NCBI GenBank assembly: GCA_022925895.1
Contig: JAKSYS010000748.1
Coordinates: forward strand, 1-27,985
Length of the DNA: 27,985 nt
Direction: 5' to 3'
DNA from: Fragilaria crotonensis
Lineage: Eukaryota > Bacillariophyta > Fragilariophyceae > Fragilariales > Fragilariaceae
Positions 1-12,948 of this stretch are shown in pieces. The notes beneath the pieces are model-generated. The model did no database searches and was not told where the DNA came from. It worked only from the letters and a program-made list of their open reading frames with translations. Numbering within the stretch: position 1 is the stretch's first letter; each line of letters opens with the position of its first letter. The position numbers were made by a program, and so were the translations under genes.

Positions 1-2328
<2,328 letters not shown>

Positions 2329-2439
2329 TGTGCAGGGCTACTGCGGCGGTTGACTTAACCGCTTCGTTGTTACCAGGAGGCGAATGCGGGGCAAGAAGAC
2401 CTGCGTTACTATTGAAGAAGAAGAACGTGAAAAATAAGT

Positions 2440-5400
2440 CTACTACTTGCAGCGTTCTCCTTCCCGCAGCTTGTTTGCGTTTCTTGGCCGCTGCCTCATC
2501 TTCCTTCTTTTTGGTGGCAAGCTTTTCTGCTTTCTTTGCCCACCTCCTTGGCGTTGTCTTTGGGTGTCTTCACGCCGAAGACGACTCCACCACCGGGCAA
2601 GACATGGTGGTCAACATCTTTGTCTCGTAATCCTCTTGAACCAGGTGTCATCTTCAACATTGTTTTCCAGATCACTATGCTCCCGCTCTATTATTGCGTC
2701 CCATGCAGGGACCATTCCACTTTCCTTCTGATGAGGAAAGGTAATGCCGATCCCACATTGACGCTTTCTTTTCTCCAAATGGTGGGATGTCTTCTGTGCC
2801 AAGTAGCGGCGAGGATATCGCCTTGACATCCACAAGGAACAATGTTGGTTGTCTGTGGTTGGGAGAATAAAAATGGGGTTTGTAACGCCGTATGAGGACA
2901 TTGGGCGTGTTGAAGTCCGTGGGGTTGACTGGGTCAAAGGTGTGGGCAACAGCGTACAATCCAGGTTGCACGCTTGTCTGCCCATTCACTTCAATTCTTC
3001 TGATTGCGCTCGGAAGCTGGCGCAGATCAACGAATGTATGGATGAATGCTGGAAGGTCATGCTTCTCCCCTTTCCAGTCAATCATTGCGCAATCATTCCA
3101 AGGTTTACCGTCATAACATGGATGCGCACGGTACATGTTACCCCTTTCATCTGTGTATGAGGTAAAGCACCGAAGAGACTGTTGTGGCATTTGGGGCAGG
3201 CAGAAGTTTCCAAGAAATTTCGACACCAAAGGTGGAAGTTTCACGACTGGCTCTGCGTTCTGACCGCTACGCACATGTGTCCAACGACACGAGGGGGAAT
3301 TCATCACCAGTTTTCCACACAAGGTGGAATTCACGTCCAGGGTCGAGTTGATGGTTGCTGCTGGTTCCTCTCTCTGGTTCATCTTCCCTGATGTTGGTAT
3401 GGCACTGCCTTTTGTTGCTCTCAACATCTGCCCAAGCAAGTGATACAGCGAGATTCTCAACGTACCGATGGGCTGCTTGTTTTGTGAAAGAAACAGCTCG
3501 TTTCTGCAAGTTTCTTGTTGTTATCTTCGCAAGGGGAATGTGGGCTGACTCAGCGTACGAACTGTTCACGTTCTCTGGAACCCCATGGTCCAGAATGTCC
3601 TCGCACAGATGCAGGACCAAGTGCGTTTTGATGGTGTTATTTCCCATGCCTGAAGGACGAGGTGCTACTTCAGCAACAAACCGCATCAACCACTGCACAG
3701 CAACATGGGAGCGCCTCACCATTTTTTTCGGAATTGTTGGCTGCTTCATCCATTGGTGCCAGACCAGGAGGGAGGATATGACAACTATCCAATCTTCGAT
3801 ATGATTGCTGTAACATAGCCTTTGATCGTTGACCCCTTCTTTTGGGGTGACCTTCTTGCCAACGTTGAAGATGGAGCGGAAACACGTCGTGTGCAATGCA
3901 AATAGTTTCACCAAAGGCATCCCGCCATCTCATGTCCCATGAGATTGGAGCCAGAGGAAAAACCTCGAGAGAAATTTGTTCGTGGAACATCACGGTCACT
4001 CTGCCTTGATAGGGTGCAGCCCAACTTGGCGCACAGTGCATCGTAATCCTTCAATGCCTGGGACTTGGGACCGGCCTGAGCCGAAAGCCTGGAGACAGTA
4101 CTTAAACCAACCAAGCGAGATCAAGTGCAGCATTTTGCCTGGGCACGCACCAAAATTCCGCGCTTATTGTGCATGCCAAATCAGACGCCTTCAAACCCGT
4201 TCCTGAGATAGTTCTGAGACATTGATTGGAGCTCAGCAGTCAAGCCCCTCTGCACTAAGGAATCAACTTTTTTCGGGAGACGGTGGGGGAACTTTGACTT
4301 CGAATACCCCATCAAGTAACTGGGGCATTCACAGATTCGGCAAAGCTGTTTGACCTCCATGAATTTTGCTGTGTAATGACCACAGAGACGGTCGTGGACC
4401 CTCTGTATCGCCGACAATGAAAGGTACATACGGGTGGAACACCACTTTGTGAATGGTGTTGTTGATGCAAATTCCATTTGAAGCCACTGTTCTGTAGAAT
4501 CAAAAATCCAGACTCTTCAGTATAAACTGAATCTGCATGTGCGTTTCATTGAGGAGTAACGTTGCCCAACTAAGATCACCGTTGGCGGGAGGATGAATTG
4601 GATTCTTGATCGCACAACATCATCCGCCAATTCTTCTGGAGAATTGAACTCGGAATCAACATCTGCGCTAGTTGGGAGGTGAGCGGGGTGCTGTGATTGA
4701 TGTATCAAGGATGCGCATGCTGGCACTTGGGAGGCGGCATAGTGTGATTCAATAGACTGTGAGATTGTTATGGGCTCCATTTGGAGCCGTCCTGCCATAT
4801 CAATATGCGTCTTATCCATAGCTATGACGCAAGGTAACAGCATATCAATGCCAAACTTCTTTATTAGAGCCTTGTATGTCTTTCTGTAGCAACGACCTGT
4901 GTGGATGTCACCAACATCAGACAATGCTTGTGGTGCAATGAATGGATCCTTCGCGTCGTCAAAAAATAATTTTCGTCTTGATTAAGTGTGGGACATGAGA
5001 GAAGTGACGCAAACACTTTGCGGGCATCAAAGTAAATCATGGACACTGTTCTCTGGGTGTAAGGCAGGTACAGTTTCTTCTCCTTTGGGATCAATCCGTT
5101 CATGTTGTACCTTTCGTACAAATTAGCGATTACCTTGCTGCGACTGGGTTGACAACCCTCGCGGAAAGTATGACCACTACCATTTGATTTCGCAGCCCAC
5201 TTGAGTATGATCTCAAACGCTTTGAGTGGACAATGGAGCTCCTTTAGGAGCTGCAATAACTCAATTAAGACCTCCTCTTCCCGAGAAAAACGCGCAAGAC
5301 CTAGCGGGTTATCTCGCAGCTGGAAAAGTTTCAGATACAAGTCCAAAACACCGGCATCCGGACCTTCCTTGCCTTCACTTGCATCACTGGGGACATCCTC

Positions 5401-5729
5401 CTCATCAACATTGTCATTGGGAAAACCATCATCGTCATCCATCGCAAGAAAATCTTCATCATCAACTCCATTCACATTGATGATTGGCGGCTCGTCATCC
5501 GCCTCTCCTCTTACAGTTGCACGTTGTGCACGAAAGAGAGTGCTATACAAGAGGATCTCAAATTCGGACGGGTGCCATGATCAGCGCCTTCACTTCCACG
5601 ACACTCATCTGTGTCAGCGCGGCGTGGCATGTAATAAGAACCACATGCCAAACTACGCACAAGGTGCGCACCAAGCCTCTTGAAACTTTTCCCACAAACA
5701 GCACAATCCTCAGAAAGTGATGTCAACAT
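2440..5729 (-). pseudogene. CACTA/Plavaka-like DDE transposase, frame-broken
   Basis: Read from 5729 downward, conserved blocks follow one another in the order of a single transposase. First an N-terminal zinc-finger-like C-x2-C ... H ... C (CAVCGKSFKRLGAH, 5729-5640). Next an acidic linker and the block LLKELHCPL / WAAKSNG / PSRSKVIANLYERYN / CPTLNQDENYF (5400-4960). Then DIHTGRCY and AMDKTHIDMAGRLQMEPI (4910-4780), where the Asp is the likely first catalytic residue. Then DRLCGHYTAKF and LCRICECPS (4395-4310); RGIFGACPGKMLH (about 4170); GSNLMGHEMAGCL (about 3950-3910); SSLLVWHQWMKQP, MGNNTIKTHLVLHL, ENVNSSYAESAHIPL and RAVSFTKQAAHRYVEN (3780-3440). Finally YRAHPCYDGKPWNDCAMIDW with AFIHTFVDL (3145-3010) and a Lys-rich tail (2580-2440). 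Adjacent blocks lie in different frames, including a break at a T6 run near 4965. The start is the ATG at 5729, just before the zinc finger. Plavaka versus another CMC branch is not settled. Confidence 0.72.
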
Positions 5730-6268
5730 AGTAGTAGTAGATTAAAGATAAACAACAAGTGAAGAGTGTTGAAATACGAGCACAATTCTTTGATCAAGCA
5801 AATGTAATATTTTAAAATTCCCTTGTCAAACCACATACCAACAATCAGCATGACGAAGTCGTACATAATGGCATTGGCAAAAAGGAATGTTTGAAAATCA
5901 ATATATTTTATTGAAACATGTCATGTTTGGTTTAAGACCTTGCGATATGTTACTATATCTGTTTGATGTATGGTCTAAGTTACCATGACAAAAAAACGTT
6001 GTTCATCGAAAATTGACGATGTTCACTGCTGATTATTTACCGTCAGAGGAACGAAACAAACATTGTGAAAAAATAAATTATAATATTCAATAATCATAAG
6101 AATATACTTACTTATGATTATTATATGTTGACTTTAAACAATATATACATGACTTACCACCAAAAAGTAACCATTTTTTGACATAGTTAACAAAAGCGGC
6201 CTTCTGATAATGTCTGTGGATCATGGTGGAATTCACTACCACAATCTGTCCGAGATCAGAAGTCATTC
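5730..6268. other. AT-rich spacer between transposase and copia element
   Basis: No gene is supported here. The stretch is strikingly A/T-rich compared with both sides. As the 5' flank of the minus-strand transposase it should hold that element's promoter and right terminus, but I could not place a terminal repeat or target duplication. It includes the hairpin listed separately. Confidence 0.7.
6089..6122. repeat. 12-bp perfect inverted repeat (hairpin), 10-bp loop
   Basis: Arms AATAATCATAAG (6089-6100) and CTTATGATTATT (6111-6122) are perfect reverse complements. It is too short and too AT-rich to be a transposon terminus on its own. It could be a subterminal hairpin of the left transposon or simply AT-rich secondary structure. 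Confidence 0.8.
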
Positions 6269-7142
6269 ATGGGACATCTCCTCTACAGTCTCCTCATCAA
6301 GCCGGAGACATTCCCTTCAAACTCGCGCAAACTTGAAGCCGTAGAAGGGTCGACGGCGAATGCTGGATACAATGCAATTTATAATATCCTACGTATGCAT
6401 CACCCAATTCTTCACTCCGTCTACTCCACAGCAAATGAGATACCTCGCCATCGGCGCTCCGAGACTTTCAGCCTCTATCTCCGACGCCTTCAAAAATTCA
6501 TTGCCCGTGAGCGTCTCGCTACACGAACGTACACGGAATCCGAAGCGCTCGACCTCGCTGTCCGCAATCTCTCTGCAGAATGGCGCAGTGACTTCCGACG
6601 CCTTGTGGAACGCGACAAGTTCTCTGGAAAGGGCGGTACGCTCCCTTTTAAATTAGCATACCACAGATCGCCACAACGTTTATGGAATATGCTGATGAGA
6701 TTGGACGCGAAGCCCCAGGATCGCGGCTTGCGACGACCCATCCCCGTCCTGCTCCAACTGCCGTCATTCGTCGATTAGAGGCTACAAACGATGCCACGGA
6801 ATGGACAGCGCCTACTTGCCTGAGGAAGAGGTCGATCTTATCGTCAATGCGATTGCCCACAACCAACAATCGAGTGCCGTCTGCCTTGGTTGCCAAATGT
6901 CGGGACACACTCTGACGGAGTGTAATCGATTTGTTGATTATATTGTGGCGAATCTCGCCCAACGCCATCCTGCATTGCGCACGCAAGTGGCCAACTCACA
7001 TTCGCACTTTCGCACCCGCCTCAATGCCGCCAATGCTCGTACCAGATTGGTCTCCCCGCAAACAGCACTCCGCGTACCATGCGAAGTCTCCACATCGGCG
7101 ATCCGTCCGCTGACGAGTCCCCAGTGGAGTTGTGGAAACTGA
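6269..7142 (+). pseudogene. copia Gag (nucleocapsid) with CCHC zinc knuckle, frame-broken
   Basis: This encodes the structural Gag part of the copia element. The first frame (6269-6650) carries HRRSETFSLYLRRLQ, SEALDLAVRNL and WRSDFRRLVERDK. The reading shifts near 6655 (MEYADEIGREAPGS, 6688-6730) and again near 6800, where the third segment holds the CCHC knuckle C-LG-C-QMSG-H-TLTE-C (C-x2-C-x4-H-x4-C, about 6890-6930). The frame is open upstream of the first ATG with no clear Gag N-terminus, suggesting 5' truncation. Confidence 0.8.
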
Positions 7143-7840
7143 AGAGAGGATGACACAGGCGACGAAGCTACCGCCAACATGCGATCCACATCTCCGATGA
7201 CGACCCCAACGATGACTTTGAAGGTTGTTTTTCATCTTTGTCGATACACTCCGTCCAGATCCTCGGGGTTAAGGAGATCAACTCTATGTCAATGGCGTCC
7301 ATCATCGCTCCGTCCGACTCCGCTGACGTCCTTGACCCTTTGTCCGTACGTCGTTTGGCTGCAACCTACGATGTCCCTACGGCTTCAACCTACGCACACG
7401 CTGACAATGGGTCGATGGCATGCACCGTGAACGACAAAAACCTACTCTTCGCGTATCGGCCGCTCAATAATTCCAGTGTTTGCCTTTTTTGACGCGGGCA
7501 ATCATGTTCATCGTCCCCTCGGCGTTGGCTTTCTGTGTGTGCCTACCGAAAATTGTGGGACTGGGGGAGCCTCATCATTCGTCTTTGTGCGAACATATCA
7601 CACTCCCACTATCCCCGGTGTCATCATCTCGCTTTCCGCGATTTCCCGACAGCTCAACACCTCGAGCTATCATACATCGAGTCATTTGGACTTGGCAGGA
7701 TTCATTCATTTCCCTCATCGTCTTCGCCGCAATCAGGATGTCTACGTTTCAATCCACCAACCGATCTCCAAGCGTGGTGGTCTTACCTTCACTGAAGCCT
7801 TGATTCTCCTAAATGACGAGCAACACCTCGCTGCCATTCC
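7143..7840 (+). pseudogene. copia aspartic protease region, frame-broken
   Basis: After an acidic linker with a run of Asp (about 7195-7215, DDDPNDDF in one frame), the segment reads ADVLDPLSVRRL, then AHADNGSMACT (about 7390-7430). D-N-G-S lies where copia proteases carry D-S-G-A. The reading continues as FDAGNHVHRPLGVGFL (about 7485-7530) in the next frame and ends with TYHTPTIPGVIISLSAIS (about 7590-7650). The frame changes at the T6 run near 7485. The protease would process Gag-Pol. The catalytic assignment rests on context. Confidence 0.7.
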
Positions 7841-8333
7841 CCCCATGGCCGACTCGTGTCCATCGCCTGTGTTCGGATCACGCTCCGGACACATCAACTC
7901 CTCAGGTCATTTGATCCCACCGATGGCATGACATGTCAAGCGTGTCACGAACCACCACCGGTGGTCTCGAACGGGGCATCGTGCAGCACCTGTCGTGATC
8001 AACACTTGAAACCGGATTTTTGGTAGGCCCATTGTCAGGTTTACCCACTGACAATAAAGGGTCAGAACAACATGGGTTGTGCGGGGCGATTGCCGAGGAT
8101 GAATCAATCATCTTATCGTCACCGCAGGGAACAATGGCAACTTCGGGCCCGACAACGAACACATTGTTGGACCCAGCACTAGATGTTACATGCAATGTTG
8201 TTAGTCCCCCACCACTGACCAAACGTGAGCCAGTCAAAGAGGGACCTGATACCTCCCAAACTGAAGGCGAATCCAACAAAGATACGCCTATCGCCAATTA
8301 TCATGTTCGCTCCCTCTCTGATCGGCGCTTCGC
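7841..8333 (+). other. Protease-integrase linker of the copia element, low conservation
   Basis: An open plus-strand stretch (8020-8330) rich in Ser, Thr and Pro joins the protease to the integrase. No domain is recognisable and stop codons interrupt all frames near 7930-8020. It is listed only to account for sequence between the conserved Pol domains. Confidence 0.5.
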
Positions 8334-9385
8334 ATGTTGTGGCATCAGCGATTGGGGCATCTCAACTTTCGTCGTCTGTCTACTATGCACCGTTTCGTAA
8401 AGGGATGCCAGAGTTTGCGCTTCCCAACACGCTCGAAGAATGCCCAATTTGTCTCGCCGCAAAGCTCCGAAAGCAACCTTCTGGGAACGCCACCATCATG
8501 CGATCCACAATCTGTAATCAAGGTATATCAATTGACTTTGGTTTCATGGTCCAAAAGAGCAGCGACAAGAAACGGCATCAGAACTTGGTGGGCCTGAATG
8601 GAGAAACGTGCTACGCTTTAATCACCAATCACTTCAGTGGTCGACTCTATGGTCGAGCCTTTGCATCAAAAGCCCCTCCAATTGAATGGATTAACAGTTG
8701 GCTGGCCAACAACTCCCCGGATTGCACAAATAAATACGTGCGCATGGATGGAGGAGGAGAGCTTGGAAAGAGTCGCGATGTCCACCAGACGTTCTCAAAT
8801 TTCGGCTACACTGTGGAGTTGACGGGTCCCGATTCATCTAACCAAAACGGTCCTGGTGAACGGCCTCATCAAACCATTGGTGACGCCTTGCGCGCGATGC
8901 TGTCCGGTGCGAACTTACGCCCGAATTTCTGGCCGTATGCCTTCTATCACTATCTGCGTTTGTACAACTTTGTCCCACACGGCACTCGTATATCCAGTTC
9001 TTACGAGATGTGCGGCTCCGAACTGCCGAATCTGTCCAAACTGAGGACTTTTGGGTGCCGTGTGCATGTTCGACCTACCTCGGCACGATACGGCAAGCTT
9101 GTTTCAAACTCCCGGCTCGACATCTTTTTGGGTTACTCACGATCTTTAAAGATCCTTTATTATTATGATGTGGAAAGTGCGACCGTGAAAACCGCCACTC
9201 ATGCTCGATTTGATGAGGGTATGAACAACATCGCAGACAAACTTCCACCCAACGTCCAGCTGTTGCGCCAGCTCAATGGCGACGGTTCTGTTGCCCCTGA
9301 TTTGCTTGACTTGTCTCCGTTGGACCTCTCCATCTCCGACGACCCTTTGATCGCCTCGACGAGTTGTCCCCGCAATAAGATGTGA
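8334..9385 (+). pseudogene. copia integrase (GAG-pre-integrase zinc region plus DDE core)
   Basis: The integrase inserts the cDNA copy into chromosomes. The zinc-binding front is LWHQRLGHLNFRRLSTMHRF (8337-8396), in a different frame from the C-x2-C half (CPICLAAK, about 8441-8464), so a frame break lies near 8400. The catalytic core then runs intact: ISIDFGFM (first Asp, about 8530), VRMDGGGEL (second Asp, about 8745) and NQNGPGERPHQT (Glu, about 8860). The spacing between the last two fits the D-x35-E class. The GKP-like tail region (FGCRVHVRP, LGYSRS) follows to 9385. Apart from the zinc-region break this is the best preserved domain of the element. Confidence 0.85.
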
Positions 9386-9929
9386 CCATCCTACTCTGGG
9401 TTTGAAGTGTCCGAATGTCATATACGCAAACGCGCATATGTCTCTGGCATCGTCCCGCACACCTCCGCGGGACGCATCAAAAATGCACGTCGAAAGTATA
9501 TCGGAGCGTTTGTCGTTTCGATCAATGATACACCCAGTTTTACTTCAGAATCTGCCATGTCTGCGTTGAAGACGGTTGCAGCATCCGACGATACGTCTTT
9601 CCGGATCGTTTTGCCCCTGATTGCTACATCCCTGTGGCCAATCGACGACATGACAATCCAATCCATTTGTCTGTCGACCAGCTCCGCGTGATCAATTCGA
9701 TCCTCTCCGGGCCCACCGACACTCGAAGGATGTCGGCCAATCGTCATCTGACGGCTGCTCCTCTCGTCATGCGATCGCTCAATACTACCAGTTATGGCAC
9801 GCCTGAAGAGCAAGCGCTTGGAAGCTTCACGCTTCGGAAGTTAATGCGCTTAACCAACTGGGACCAGTGGCAAGAAGGTAAGTTCAAACAACTTGACTCC
9901 ATGGCCAAACAGGATATGTATGGGTCACT
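9386..9929 (+). pseudogene. copia integrase-RT connecting region and N-terminal RT, frame-broken
   Basis: Frame one reads SECHIRKRAYVSGIVPH, RKYIGAFVVSIND (9407-9540), the region that follows the integrase in diatom copia elements. Frame two (9634-9984) reads NTTSYGTPEEQALGSFTLRKL and FKQLDSMAKQDMYG, the start of the RT domain. A stop lies just after the integrase ORF (9383-9385). A further frame change near 9935-9960 leads into the main RT ORF. Confidence 0.75.
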
Positions 9930-11543
9930 GTGCCTTCCCCCAAAGACGCCATCATCCTTCGTCAACATTGGAATTATTCCATAAAGGCCGACGGTACACG
10001 TAAGGCTCGCAACTGTTGCGACGGATCCCCGGACGCGCCGCAACTCAAGTTAGCCAACACGTATTCCTCGTGTATCGAGCAACCTTGCATGCGTTTATTC
10101 TTCACTCTATGTGCACACGAAGGTTTTATCGGTCTGAAGGTTGATGCCACCAATGCTTACGCCAACTCCCCTCCTCCAGACCAACCGACTTTCGTCTACA
10201 TTGATGATCAATACGCCGACTGGTACATGGCGCGTCACGGTGTTGCTGTCTCACGGGACATGGTCCTGCCGGTCCAGCATGCCCTTCAGGGACACCCTGA
10301 ATCCGGTGCACTTTGGGAACGCTTCGTCAATCGCGTCATCGCACGTCATGGTTTCAAATCCACCACCCATGAACGAAGTTTATACCAAGGGGTTTACAAG
10401 GGACATTGTATGTTGATCTGCCGTCAAGTCGACGACATGGCTATAGGATGTGTCGACCCTGAAGTCATTCGCGATCTTGTCCGAACGATTTGTCTTGAGG
10501 ACGGCATCGATCTTCGCGACGAAAGCGTTCTCGATTCCTTCAAGAATGGCGTGGACGTGGAACAAACGGATTGATATATTGAGGTATCCTGTGAAACATA
10601 TATCGATAAGTTATTATCACACTACGGATGGTCAGCTTCTGGATCTCGCGACACCGATACCAAGCCCATCGAACCAATCTCTTCGTCAATGATCCAACAA
10701 CTTTTCGCGGACTATGAAACTTCTCCTTTGGATGGTACCCCGGAGCACGCTGCTTTGGAAACTGTTGCAGGCTTCTCCTACCGGAGCGTACTCGGTGCCC
10801 TTATTAATGCCTATGTGGTTGCACGACCCGATATCGGATACGCCGTCACAACACTCGCTCGTTTCTCGGACCGCCCAGCAAAAATCCACTACGACGCCCT
10901 TCGTCGAGTCGCACGCTATTTGAGAATGACCAAATCGTGGGGCCTTCACTATTGGCGTTCAAAGCTGCTATCCTCTCTGCCTGTTGGTACTTCTCAGCCG
11001 CTCCCCTCCGACCCGATGCTCCCATCGTTCCCGGAACCATCTCAACCAACGCTCCTTGCTGGATATGTTGATGCAGCGCATGCCACCGATCTAAAGACTC
11101 GTCGCTCCATCACTGGCATCGTATTCATGTTTTCCGGGGGCCCTTTGGCTTACAAGTCCAAGATACAGCCTACTGTCTCCACCAGCTCCACCGAGGCAGA
11201 ATTCCTTGCTGCTGTGCACGCCGCCAAGATTGCAAAATATCTTCGATCCATTCTTGCCGAGCTCGGATATACGCAGGAGCCTACAACACTCTATGAATAT
11301 AACGCTGCCGCCATCCTCATTAACGCCAGCCGCCCTACTACGCCACGATCACGTCATATCGACATCCAACACTTCGCTGTTCAGGAATGGAAGGCTAACC
11401 GTGAGATCATCCCAGCACATATCCCGGGTATCATGAATTCCGCCGATTCTCTGACTAAATCACTCGGCTCTACGCTCCATCATCGCCACGTACGTCGTCT
11501 GATGGGACATTATGGTGCTCCATGGAAATGTCAAACTGTCTGA
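9930..11543 (+). pseudogene. copia reverse transcriptase and RNase H, one in-frame TGA
   Basis: The reading frame is continuous from 9930 to 11543 except for a TGA at 10572-10574, where the pattern VEQTD-x-YI suggests a mutated CGA (Arg). RT motifs: ILRQHWNYSIKADGTRK, the catalytic Asp in LKVDATNAYANSPPP (about 10140), ALQGHPESGALWE (about 10290), and the CRQVDDMAIG box (about 10420-10450). RNase H motifs: GYVDAAHATDLKTRRS (first Asp, about 11065), TSSTEAEF (Glu, about 11190), LYEYNAAA (about 11290) where copia elements normally have Glu-Asp-Asn, and SRHIDIQHF (about 11350). The Asp-to-Tyr change should impair RNase H. Translation of genuine elements of this type is as one Gag-Pol polyprotein. 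Confidence 0.88.
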
Positions 11544-11593
11544 ACTGCCACCTGCCTCATGCACTCCTGTTGCTCATTGCCACATCTACATTG

Positions 11594-11820
11594 TTGACAA
11601 TGGGAGTGTGTTCGTGCACATCGACTATTGTACCGCTGCCTATCCGTACAGTCTACCTTTATAGTACATCTCCGTACGTGGTCGAGTCACACTTATTCCC
11701 TTCCTGTGACTCACGTACAATTCACGCACGCATACTACTATTATAGTTTAACCAGCGGAGTACCTCTCGGACTCCGCTCACAACTTTATTAGCATCGACT
11801 ATTCTACATCTCAATCGCAC
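11594..11820 (+). repeat. Candidate 3' LTR of the copia element
   Basis: Fifty bases after the RNase H stop the sequence begins TGTTGACAATGGGAGTG, a copia-like LTR start. A segment ending ...CTCAATCGCA near 11820 would give TG...CA limits. It contains TATA-like stretches (TTTATAGTAC, TATTATAG). No partner LTR exists in the window to confirm it, and the expected purine tract just upstream is weak. Confidence 0.35.
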
Positions 11821-12948
11821 TCTTGCCGGTCTCTGAGGATCGTAAGGGTAGCGGTAGGAATACACTTTGCTTATCCGCTCCCAAACCGGCGTACATCGCA
11901 TCGCTATCGAACTCGTCTGGCTCGCTGTGCATCATTGGCCTCCTCAAGATCGAACGCCTCTCCCATCATTCGCAACACGCCCTCCTCGCCGTCGTCCTGT
12001 GCATAACACCGCTCTCCAGCGAGCGCGGCACAACCGACGGCTGATCACGGTTTGGATTCTCACTTATCGTTACTGACGATGTGTTGATGAAGCCGGAAAG
12101 CGTGTCTTCCTTGTGTTTGTTGGCAGTAAACAGAGTTTCGCTGGTTGTTGCAAAATCATGTGCCCCAAACTGGTTGATTGCGTCACGGCCGACCGATCCA
12201 TGCACACACCGGTTAAGGAAGAAGCAGGTCAAAAAAAACTCATGGTCAGTGGTGTCCCCCCTCATTTCATCATTTCGTGAGGCAAAGGCACCATTTCCTT
12301 CCTTCCCCTGTTTTAAAAGCAACATATGCATAATACTAAAAATCGAATTTGACTTGAGGCAAGCCCGACGCAAAGTCATGATTTTCATGCAGCAATGTGA
12401 GTGTGCACAGTCGTTGTACCTGGTACTGTATGTTGTATGTTGCATGTTGTATGCATATCCTCCAAATAACGCGGTGTTACTAGCCAGGTACTAGTACTTC
12501 TTGTGCCTGGTACAGTACGTCTAACCTCAAATACCTTGTACTAGTACTCGAGTACAGTACCTGGTACCTGGTAGTCGTACAAGTACTATGTGTGTATGAT
12601 ACATGGGGATAAACCGTACGACAGTAGGAAACACGCAAGTAGGAAATGAACGAAACGGAATAGCAACGCTGGAATGCCTACACGGTACGGTAGTAACTTT
12701 TAGTCTCTCTCTGTATTGCCTATTGCCAGCACACCATCAACCCATCAACAATCAGTCAGGCGACAAGGAAAAACTGAAAATTATAGCAAGAAAATGAACT
12801 ATGACATAGAACTCTGCCGGCACTTTTTGGCATGGCGTGCAAATGATATTACGAACAACAACAAGAAACTGTGCACGCCTCGGCGTACCATACTTTAACA
12901 AACAAAACAAAAACAAGGAATCCATGAGCAACCTTCGTGTCTCCATGT
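11821..12948. other. Spacer without a supported gene; GTAC-rich low-complexity island
   Basis: The longest open frame here is a 159-codon minus-strand reading (11966-12445) with no motif I recognise and a composition typical of spurious frames. From about 12480 to 12600 the DNA is dense in GTAC, CTGGTAC and CTAGTAC motifs, like islands at 15290-15450, 17055-17160 and 18910-19080. Confidence 0.6.

Larger units (their letters stand above)
6269..11820 (+). mobile_element. Ty1/copia retrotransposon (diatom CoDi type), degenerate, no 5' LTR recognised
   Basis: Gag, protease, integrase, RT and RNase H follow one another in copia order on the plus strand. The RT carries the diatom-type box C-R-Q-V-D-D in place of Y-V-D-D. 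The frame is broken between most domains, RT-RH has an internal TGA, and one RNase H acidic residue is replaced, so the copy is not autonomous as read. I found no direct repeat shared between the 5' flank (5730-6268) and the 3' flank, so the 5' LTR is absent, truncated or too diverged to see. The right limit is a candidate 3' LTR. Confidence 0.85.

Noticed and set aside
3355..3804. Plus-strand 149-codon frame
   Set aside because: Antisense to the conserved C-terminal blocks of the minus-strand transposase.
5201..5683. Plus-strand Ser-rich 160-codon frame
   Set aside because: Antisense to the acidic linker and N-terminal blocks of the transposase.
6089..6122. Rho-independent-type terminator
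   Set aside because: The stem is AT-rich without a GC core, and the setting is a eukaryotic nuclear genome.
5730..6268. 5' LTR of the copia element
   Set aside because: No segment here matches the region after 11543, so no LTR pair can be supported.
11966..12445. Minus-strand 159-codon frame after the copia element
   Set aside because: No recognisable motif, no homologous block elsewhere in the window and no supporting signal; kept only as part of the spacer description.
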